Positions 58,325 through 64,000 of a stretch of DNA of 64,000 nucleotides are shown here, piece by piece. The notes beneath the pieces were generated by a model that ran no database searches, had not been told where the DNA came from, and saw only the letters and a list, made by a program, of their open reading frames with translations. The translations under genes were made by a program, and so were the position numbers. Origin of the DNA: Limnohabitans sp. MMS-10A-178 (GTDB lineage: Bacteria; Pseudomonadota; Gammaproteobacteria; Burkholderiales; Burkholderiaceae_C). The stretch lies in contig NZ_NERY01000001.1 in the NCBI RefSeq assembly GCF_003063375.1, positions 248,001 through 312,000 on the forward strand, in the 5' to 3' direction. Numbering within the stretch: position 1 is the first letter of the stretch; every line of letters starts with the position of its first letter.

Positions 58325-59272
58325 ATGACAACGCCCATCATCAAGCCGCAATGGCATCGCATCACCTCCGACGCCGATGGTTTGGGAGAGTCGCCCTTTT
58401 GGCATCCTGCAGAAAATCGTTTGTACTGGGTCGACATCCCTGGCAAGCGTTTGCGCCGAATGAGCGTGTCTGACGATTTGTCATGCGGGCAAGTGCCTGA
58501 CACGTGGTCACTTGATGAGGAGCCCGGTTGTTTTGCCCCAGCCGTTCACGGGGGCTGGGTCATTGCCTTGCGAAGTGGGGTATACCGTGCCAAATCTTGG
58601 GGCGGCGCCTTGCAAAAGTTGGCGGCCGCACCTTACGATGTTTCGCGCTTGCGTTTCAATGATGGCAAGTGTGATCCTGCGGGCAACTTTTGGATTGGTT
58701 CCATGTACGAGCCGCGCGATCAAGCCGCTGCTGTTTTGTATGCCTTGAAAGCCGATGGTCAATTGGCTGCCAAGGCCAAAGACGCTACGGTAGCCAATGG
58801 TTTGGCGTGGTCCCCTGACAGTAAAACAATCTATTGGTCTGACACAGGCGCACATTGCATCAGGGCTTGGGACTACGACCCTGACACGCAGGCCATGAGT
58901 CGAGAGCGTGTGTTTGCCCAATTCCCACAGAAGCCCAAAGACTGGGCTTACGGGACTGCCAGCGCACAGGCCTATTGGGGTCGACCCGATGGGGCCGCTG
59001 TAGATGCACAAGGCAATTACTATTCGGCCATGTACGAGGGGCAACGCTTGGCCAAGTTTGCGCCAGATGGTCGTTGCTTGGCTTGGATTGAGACGCCTGT
59101 TCAGTGCCCCACAATGCCCTGCTTTGGCGGCGCAGACCTGCGCACCTTGTTCATCACGACATCGGCCCATGGCCGAAGTGCAGTGGAGTTGCAGGCTTTG
59201 CCCCATTCAGGCTGCATTTTTGCCATGCGTGTTGATACGCCAGGGCAAGCTGTGAGTTTTTTCAAAAACTGA
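58325..59272 (+). CDS. SMP-30/gluconolactonase-like lactonase
   Basis: 315 residues from ATG 58325 (the 28-residue upstream extension has no protein character). Six-bladed propeller family markers: LGESPFWHPAENRLYWVDIPG (split here: LGESPFWHPAE and LYWVDIPG; metal-binding Glu in GESP), RFNDGKCDPAGNFWIGSM (Asn/Asp metal ligands) and NGLAWSPDSKTIYWSDTG. It hydrolyses sugar lactones such as gluconolactone or related aldonolactones. No sugar operon surrounds it; glcE follows 72 bases later, perhaps with its own promoter. Confidence 0.88.
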   Translation: MTTPIIKPQWHRITSDADGLGESPFWHPAENRLYWVDIPGKRLRRMSVSDDLSCGQVPDTWSLDEEPGCFAPAVHGGWVIALRSGVYRAKSWGGALQKLAAAPYDVSRLRFNDGKCDPAGNFWIGSMYEPRDQAAAVLYALKADGQLAAKAKDATVANGLAWSPDSKTIYWSDTGAHCIRAWDYDPDTQAMSRERVFAQFPQKPKDWAYGTASAQAYWGRPDGAAVDAQGNYYSAMYEGQRLAKFAPDGRCLAWIETPVQCPTMPCFGGADLRTLFITTSAHGRSAVELQALPHSGCIFAMRVDTPGQAVSFFKN

Positions 59273-59344
59273 ATTGACCTATTTCATTAGAGCAAAACTG
59301 CTTGAAAATGTCCTAAACAAGATACAGACGTTTACCATTGCCAC

Positions 59345-60556
59345 ATGAATTCAAGCCCACCCAACCTGCCAACGCTTTTGGAGACCATCCGTTCTGCCAG
59401 CGTAGAGCCTGAAGGCCGCCGACCCACATTTCGCATTCATGGCTCTGGCAGCCATGATTTTTATGGCGAATCCTTAGAGGGCGAATTGTTGGAAACGTGC
59501 GGCCTACAGGGCATTTCGCAGTACGAACCCAGTGAACTGGTGGTCACGGTGGCTGCGGGCACGCCTCTGCAGGAGTTAGAGGCTGCACTAGCAGACCAGG
59601 GGCAGTGCTTGGCTTTTGAGCCGCCTCACTTCCAAAGAGCTACTCAATCAGCCCCTTCCGCCAAACCAGCCACGGTGGGCGGCATGGTGGCCTCTGGCCT
59701 GAGTGGCCCTGCGAGGGCCAGCGTGGGTTCGGTTCGAGACTTTGTGCTAGGGCTACGGTTTATCAATGGCCGCGGCGAACACCTGAGCTTCGGTGGCCAA
59801 GTCATGAAGAATGTGGCCGGTTATGACGTGAGCCGTTTGTTGGCCGGCAGTTGGGGCACCTTGGGCCTGATCACCGAAGTTTCTTTGAAGGTCTTGCCCA
59901 TGGCGCCTGCCGAAGCCTTTTTGATGTGCCAGCTGCCGCAAGACAAAGCACTCAATTTGCTACATCAGTGGGGGGGTCAACCTTTGCCCTTGAATGCCAG
60001 TTGCTGGGTTAAAGACACAACGCAAGCTGGCGCGCCCGAGTTTTTGTTCGTGCGTTTGCGAGGCGCACACGCAGCAGTGCAATCTGCCAAGCTGCGCATG
60101 TCGCAAGATGTGGCCAAGTTACAAAGTGAATTGATAGAACAAACTGCCGAAGCAGCAAGCCATGATTGGGTCTTGGCCCGAGATCAGCGTTTGCCATTTT
60201 TCACAGAACACGCCGCTTCTGAAGACTTGGCTTTGTGGCGATTGTCGGTTCCCCAAACTGCGCCAGTCATAAACTTGCCCATCACGGCCAGTGGCACTTT
60301 GATAGAGTGGCATGGTGCTCAGCGTTGGGTGTGGGCGCCGCTCAGCCAAGCATCTAATATTAGGCACGCAGTTGCAGCCGTGGGTGGACAAGCCACGGTT
60401 TTTCGTCGGCCGCAACAGGCCAGTGCGGCTATGCGCCTCGCCACGCCCGTCTTCACACCGCTTGACCCGGTGCAACAACGCATTCAACAAGCGTTGAAAC
60501 ACGAATTCGATCCTGCGGGCATCTTTGGTCCGCGCAGACTGAACGCGCATTTCTGA
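59345..60556 (+). CDS. glcE: Glycolate oxidase FAD-binding subunit GlcE
   Basis: 403 residues, somewhat longer than the roughly 350-370 usual. FAD-binding PCMH features: FRIHGSGSHDFYG, ELVVTVAAGTPLQELEAAL, PATVGGMVASGLSGPARAS, VGSVRDFVLGLRFINGRGE, KNVAGYDVSRLLAGSWGTLG. C-terminus DPAGIFGPRRLN is typical. It forms the glycolate oxidase complex with GlcD and GlcF, oxidising glycolate to glyoxylate with electrons to the respiratory chain. glcF follows after 8 bases. glcD is not in the neighbourhood. Confidence 0.92.
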   Translation: MNSSPPNLPTLLETIRSASVEPEGRRPTFRIHGSGSHDFYGESLEGELLETCGLQGISQYEPSELVVTVAAGTPLQELEAALADQGQCLAFEPPHFQRATQSAPSAKPATVGGMVASGLSGPARASVGSVRDFVLGLRFINGRGEHLSFGGQVMKNVAGYDVSRLLAGSWGTLGLITEVSLKVLPMAPAEAFLMCQLPQDKALNLLHQWGGQPLPLNASCWVKDTTQAGAPEFLFVRLRGAHAAVQSAKLRMSQDVAKLQSELIEQTAEAASHDWVLARDQRLPFFTEHAASEDLALWRLSVPQTAPVINLPITASGTLIEWHGAQRWVWAPLSQASNIRHAVAAVGGQATVFRRPQQASAAMRLATPVFTPLDPVQQRIQQALKHEFDPAGIFGPRRLNAHF

Positions 60557-60564
60557 GGCTCAAA

Positions 60565-61806
60565 ATGCAAACCCAACTCGCACCTGAGTTTCAAAACACC
60601 CTGATCGGCAAAGAGGCCGAGGCCATTTTGCGCCAATGTGTGCATTGTGGTTTCTGCTCTGCCACCTGCCCCACCTATCAATTGATGGGCGATGAATTGG
60701 ACGGGCCGCGAGGCCGCATCTACCTCATGAAGCAAGTGTTTGAAGGGGCAGAGCCCACCCGCAAAACACAATTGCATCTCGACCGCTGCCTCACGTGTCG
60801 CAATTGCGAAAGCACCTGCCCTAGCGGTGTTGAATATGGACATTTGGTTGACCTCGGCCGCAAGGTGGTCGATGCCAAAGTGCCAAGGCCCGTGAAGGAG
60901 CGTGCACTGCGTTGGGTGCTCAAGGAAGGGCTTACTTCTGCGCTGTTTGCACCGGCCATGAAGCTGGGACAAAGTGTTCGAGAACTGTTGCCGGCCGCTT
61001 TGAAGGCCAAAGTTCCAGCGCCACAAAATGCAGGTGCGTGGCCCCAAAAAACGCATGCACGCAAGGTCTTGATGTTGGCCGGTTGCGTGCAGCCCGCCAT
61101 GATGCCCAACATCAACACAGCAACAGCGCGCGTGCTCAATGCTTGTGGCATTCAGGTGGTCGTGCCGCCAGCGGCAGGCTGCTGCGGCGCTGTGAAGTTT
61201 CACTTGAACGATCAAGTGGGTGGTTTGGATCACATGCGTCACAACATCGATGCTTGGTGGCCATGGGTTGAGCAAGGTGTCGAAGCCATTGTGATGAATG
61301 TTTCAGGCTGTGGCGTCACTGTGAAAGAGTATGGTCACTTGCTACAACATGACGTGCAATATGCAGAAAAGGCAAAACGCATTTCTGAACTCACCCGTGA
61401 CTTGAGCGAGTTGTTGCCCATGTGTTTGCCTGAGCTGCAAAAGAAATTAAAGCCCGAGCAAATTGCGCAAGTTGGCCTTCTTGCCTACCACCCGCCATGC
61501 ACACTACAGCATGGCCAACAACTCAAAGGTGGGGTAGAGACCCAACTGGGCCAGCTGGGCTTCAAGTTGCGCGTGGCCGACAACGAGTCACATTTGTGTT
61601 GCGGCTCGGCCGGCACCTATTCTGTGCTTCAAGCCGACACAGCCTATGCCTTGCGCGATCGCAAACTGGGGCATCTCAACAAGTTGCAGCCCACAGCTAT
61701 TTTGAGCGCCAACATTGGCTGCATTACCCATTTGCAAAGTGGCGCCGATGTGCCTGTCAGGCACTGGGTGGAGCTGGTGGATGAGGTGCTGTCAAAAAGT
61801 CAGTGA
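60565..61806 (+). CDS. glcF: Glycolate oxidase iron-sulfur subunit GlcF
   Basis: 413 residues. Two 4Fe-4S clusters: CVHCGFCSATCPTY (about 21-34) and CLTCRNCESTCPSG (about 73-86). Then two CCG domains: AGCCGAVKFHL and MNVSGCGVTVKEY, then YHPPCTLQHGQ and CCGSAGTYSVL. This is the electron-transfer subunit that passes glycolate electrons onward. The last seven bases overlap the convergent peroxidase gene. Confidence 0.95.
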   Translation: MQTQLAPEFQNTLIGKEAEAILRQCVHCGFCSATCPTYQLMGDELDGPRGRIYLMKQVFEGAEPTRKTQLHLDRCLTCRNCESTCPSGVEYGHLVDLGRKVVDAKVPRPVKERALRWVLKEGLTSALFAPAMKLGQSVRELLPAALKAKVPAPQNAGAWPQKTHARKVLMLAGCVQPAMMPNINTATARVLNACGIQVVVPPAAGCCGAVKFHLNDQVGGLDHMRHNIDAWWPWVEQGVEAIVMNVSGCGVTVKEYGHLLQHDVQYAEKAKRISELTRDLSELLPMCLPELQKKLKPEQIAQVGLLAYHPPCTLQHGQQLKGGVETQLGQLGFKLRVADNESHLCCGSAGTYSVLQADTAYALRDRKLGHLNKLQPTAILSANIGCITHLQSGADVPVRHWVELVDEVLSKSQ

Positions 61807-62291
61807 GTGCTAGTCAGAGCCGCTTCAATGTCTTGTGCCATTTTTTCTGGCTTGTCCATGGAAGCGTAGCGCTTGATCACGCGGCCATCGCGCCCAACCA
61901 AAAACTTGGTGAAATTCCACTTAATGGCTTTGCTGCCCAATAGGCCGGGTGCTTCGGCGCACAGCCATTGGTAAAGTGGGTGTGCATCAGGCCCATTCAC
62001 ATTGATTTTTTCCAGCATGGTGAAACTCACGCCGTAATTGACTTGGCAATATTGCGCGATGGCTTGATTGCTGCCGGGGTCTTGGTTGCCAAATTGGTTG
62101 CAGGGAAAGCCCAACACCGCCAGGCCTTGGTCTTTGTAGGCTTGATGAACTTTTTCGAGTCCTGCAAATTGAGGTGTGAAGCCGCAAGCACTGGCGGTGT
62201 TCACAATGAGCATGACTTTGCCGCGCAATTGACTCAGCGCCAAGCTTTGGCCGTTCATTTGAGTGGCTTCAAAATCGTAGATTGTTTTCAC
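61800..62291 (-). CDS. Glutathione peroxidase (cytoplasmic)
   Basis: 163 residues, no signal peptide, start codon GTG 62291. Peroxidatic Cys36 in VNTASACGFTPQ, Gln70 in FPCNQFGNQDP, Trp125 in KWNFTKFLVG: the complete catalytic set, closer to the BtuE/GPx consensus than the exported copy at 4048. It reduces hydrogen and lipid peroxides. Its 3' end overlaps glcF by seven bases; glycolate oxidation can generate reactive oxygen, so co-location may matter, but they are convergent and not co-transcribed. Confidence 0.93.
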   Translation of the reverse strand: MKTIYDFEATQMNGQSLALSQLRGKVMLIVNTASACGFTPQFAGLEKVHQAYKDQGLAVLGFPCNQFGNQDPGSNQAIAQYCQVNYGVSFTMLEKINVNGPDAHPLYQWLCAEAPGLLGSKAIKWNFTKFLVGRDGRVIKRYASMDKPEKMAQDIEAALTSTH

Positions 62292-62339
62292 AGGATGCGC
62301 CTTTAAAAAGCAAAGTCAAATGAACAACAGGCTAAACGC

Positions 62340-63623
62340 TCAACCATGCAGGTTGTCATTTTTAGCCACTTCAATCAAATGATTCACCTCTTCACTGTGC
62401 TCGCGCAAGTTGCGTTCGTGCCAGCGTTGGATGAGCCACATGCAAAAGGCCACCACAAAACCAAATGCCGTGATGGCGCCAAAGGCAGAGAGCCCCATGC
62501 CGGTAGAGAAAGTGTATAAGCCGCCCAACAACAAAATACAGGCCTGCTCATTGAAATTTTGAACTGCAATTGAGCGTCCAGCTCCCATCAGGTTGTGGCC
62601 ACGGTGTTGCAGCAAGGCATTCATGGGCACCACCAAAAAGCCACCCAAGGCGCCCAGCAATATGAGGAAAGGCGCCGCTACCCAAACGTTGTCAATGAAG
62701 TTCATGCCCATCACCAAAACGCCCATGCCAATGCCCAATGGCATCACCATTGTGGCTTGGTGCAGTTTCATGCGCATAGAGGCAACCACTGCACCCACTG
62801 CTGTGCCAATGGCCACGACACCCACCAAGCTCGAAGCTTGTGTGGTGGAGTAACCCAAAGCGGCGGCACTCCAAGCCAAGACGATGTAACGCAAGTTGCC
62901 CGAGACGCCCCAAAACAAGGTGGTGGTAGACAAAGAAATTTGTCCCAATTTGTCATTCCACAAACGTGAATTGCAACCCCAGAAATCGGGCAGCAAGGCC
63001 ACTAAGTTCTTAGGCATTGGGCGCATCTCGACACCGGTGTTGGGAATGCGGGTGTTGAACCAAGCGGCCAAAGCATACAGAGAAATTAAAAGCAGAATGG
63101 CAGCTTCAGGCCCTGTATCGATGCCGGTATCAATGAACGGCATGTTGAAGCCCAACAAGAACTCAGTCACATTGGGGCCTACCAATTGGCCACCAATCAA
63201 AACACCCAAGATGATCGAGGCAATGGTCAAGCCTTCAATCCATCCGTTGGCTTTGACCAATTGAGAGGATGGCAGCAGCTCAGTCAAGATGCCGTATTTG
63301 GCGGGTGAGTAGGCTGCAGCGCCCAAGCCCACGATGGCATACGCCAGAAGTGGGTGCGTGCCAAACAGCATCATCAAGCAACCCACCACTTTGATGGCGT
63401 TGCTGATGAACATGACCTCACCTTTGGGCCTGGAGTCGGCAAAGGCCCCCACAAAGGGCGCGAGCACCACATAAAAGAGTGCGAACATGGGCACCAAAGC
63501 CGCACGTTGCCATTCGGCACCACCACTGATGCGAATGAGTTCAACCGCTGCGACAAAAAGTGCATTGTCGGCCAGCGAGCTGAAAAACTGGGCCGACATG
63601 ATGGTGTAAAAACCGCGCTTCAT
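62340..63623 (-). CDS. lplT: Lysophospholipid transporter LplT
   Basis: 427 residues, about 12 helices. The N-terminus MKRGFYTIMSAQFFSSLADN and LAPFVGAFADSRPKGEVMFISN, AAAYSPAKYGILTELLP and LVKANGWIEGLTIASIILG are conserved in LplT. The C-terminal half includes GALGGFLVVPMNALLQHRGH. LplT flips lysophospholipids to the cytoplasmic side for re-acylation. Divergent from alr, a gene pair found in many Burkholderiales; 171 bases lie between with no named element. Confidence 0.93.
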   Translation of the reverse strand: MKRGFYTIMSAQFFSSLADNALFVAAVELIRISGGAEWQRAALVPMFALFYVVLAPFVGAFADSRPKGEVMFISNAIKVVGCLMMLFGTHPLLAYAIVGLGAAAYSPAKYGILTELLPSSQLVKANGWIEGLTIASIILGVLIGGQLVGPNVTEFLLGFNMPFIDTGIDTGPEAAILLLISLYALAAWFNTRIPNTGVEMRPMPKNLVALLPDFWGCNSRLWNDKLGQISLSTTTLFWGVSGNLRYIVLAWSAAALGYSTTQASSLVGVVAIGTAVGAVVASMRMKLHQATMVMPLGIGMGVLVMGMNFIDNVWVAAPFLILLGALGGFLVVPMNALLQHRGHNLMGAGRSIAVQNFNEQACILLLGGLYTFSTGMGLSAFGAITAFGFVVAFCMWLIQRWHERNLREHSEEVNHLIEVAKNDNLHG

Positions 63624-63794
63624 GAAATCATGCTGTGTTTCGAGAGAGCAAAAAAACCGAACTCGAAATTATGAAAGTTGATGAAAGCAACACCTTCAAT
63701 GCAAGTGTTGGCGTAAGTTTCTGTTATATCACGCTATGAAGTGACACAATCTAGGCTTCTTCCCTTGTGATTGATTTCAGTTTAACGATCTGAC

Positions 63795-64000
63795 ATGCCA
63801 AGACCGATTCAGGCCACCATCGACCTTCAAGCTTTGCGACACAATCTCGCGCAAATGAAATCAGCCGCACCCGATGCTTTGGTGTGGGCGGTTGTGAAAG
63901 CCAATGCGTATGGCCATGGCATTGAGCGGGTCTTGCAAGGCTTGCGTGCAGCGGACGGCCTTGCCCTGCTTGATTTGGCAGACGCAGAGCGTGTTCGGCA
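63795..64000 (+). CDS. alr: Alanine racemase, N-terminal fragment
   Basis: The first 68 codons are in the window and run off its end. [20 protein letters not shown] opens the PLP barrel, and [10 protein letters not shown] contains the Schiff-base Lys35. Alr makes D-alanine for peptidoglycan. The divergent arrangement with lplT supports the assignment. No Shine-Dalgarno is obvious before the ATG (GATCTGAC only). Confidence 0.93.
   Translation, partial: MPRPIQATIDLQALRHNLAQMKSAAPDALVWAVVKANAYGHGIERVLQGLRAADGLALLDLADAERVR

Overview
The window reads as a bacterial chromosome segment from Burkholderiales, most likely Comamonadaceae (a freshwater Limnohabitans/Rhodoferax-like lineage). This is inferred from methionine synthase split into two genes, an SAH riboswitch, the TorF-type porin-glnK-amtB block, the mnmG-rsmG-parA-parB block, the divergent lplT/alr pair and the aerobic-type indolepyruvate oxidoreductase fusion. 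Gene density is high and no gene-free stretch reaches 300 bases. I saw no rRNA, tRNA, CRISPR array, insertion sequence or prophage. The first gene (transporter) and the last gene (alr) are cut by the window edges.

Layout. 1-4.7 kb (minus): a compact lipid/oxidative-stress operon led by an exported glutathione peroxidase, followed by an FAD oxidoreductase, DUF1365, a cyclopropane-fatty-acid-synthase-like methyltransferase, a chalcone-isomerase-like protein and a transporter. 4.7-15.7 kb: glnE, a YhdP-like giant protein, a DctS/DctR-like two-component pair, a tiny membrane protein and mltA. 15.7-23.6 kb: indolepyruvate oxidoreductase fusion, pirin, old yellow enzyme, an MFS permease and a class II aldolase. 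An AT-rich gap at 19.3-19.56 kb carries DnaA-box-like sites. 23.7-29.5 kb: chromosome-segregation block (mnmG, rsmG, a LysE exporter, parA, a small hydrolase, parB) with two perfect parS palindromes inside mnmG and one near-match inside rsmG. 29.5-40.3 kb: D-lactate dehydrogenase, cobalamin adenosyltransferase, acetoacetyl-CoA synthetase, a type-2 DapD, a PhoD phosphatase, regulators, a phosphoesterase and an EamA permease. 40.4-44.6 kb: GTP-PEP carboxykinase broken by a one-base frameshift, with an elaborate leader, then a 44-residue membrane protein and recQ. 44.7-52.4 kb: metH part 1, a cyanate uptake/cyanase operon with a sigma-54-type promoter, then metH part 2 behind an SAH riboswitch. 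52.4-58.2 kb: an MFS permease, yifB/comM and the nitrogen-regulated porin-glnK-amtB operon. 58.3-64 kb: SMP-30 lactonase, glcE, glcF, a second glutathione peroxidase, lplT and the start of alr.

The strongest themes are as follows. (1) Nitrogen control: glnE, glnK/amtB and cyanate use are encoded in one window, and two operons carry correctly spaced -24/-12 elements with NtrC-like dyads. (2) Segregation: parS sites are written into coding sequence next to parAB. (3) One-carbon/methionine metabolism: a split metH is interrupted by the cyanate operon, and only the second half has the SAH switch. (4) RNA-level candidates: the pckG leader can form mutually exclusive structures that involve the Shine-Dalgarno sequence. 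All functional calls come from reading motifs by eye; no database search was run.
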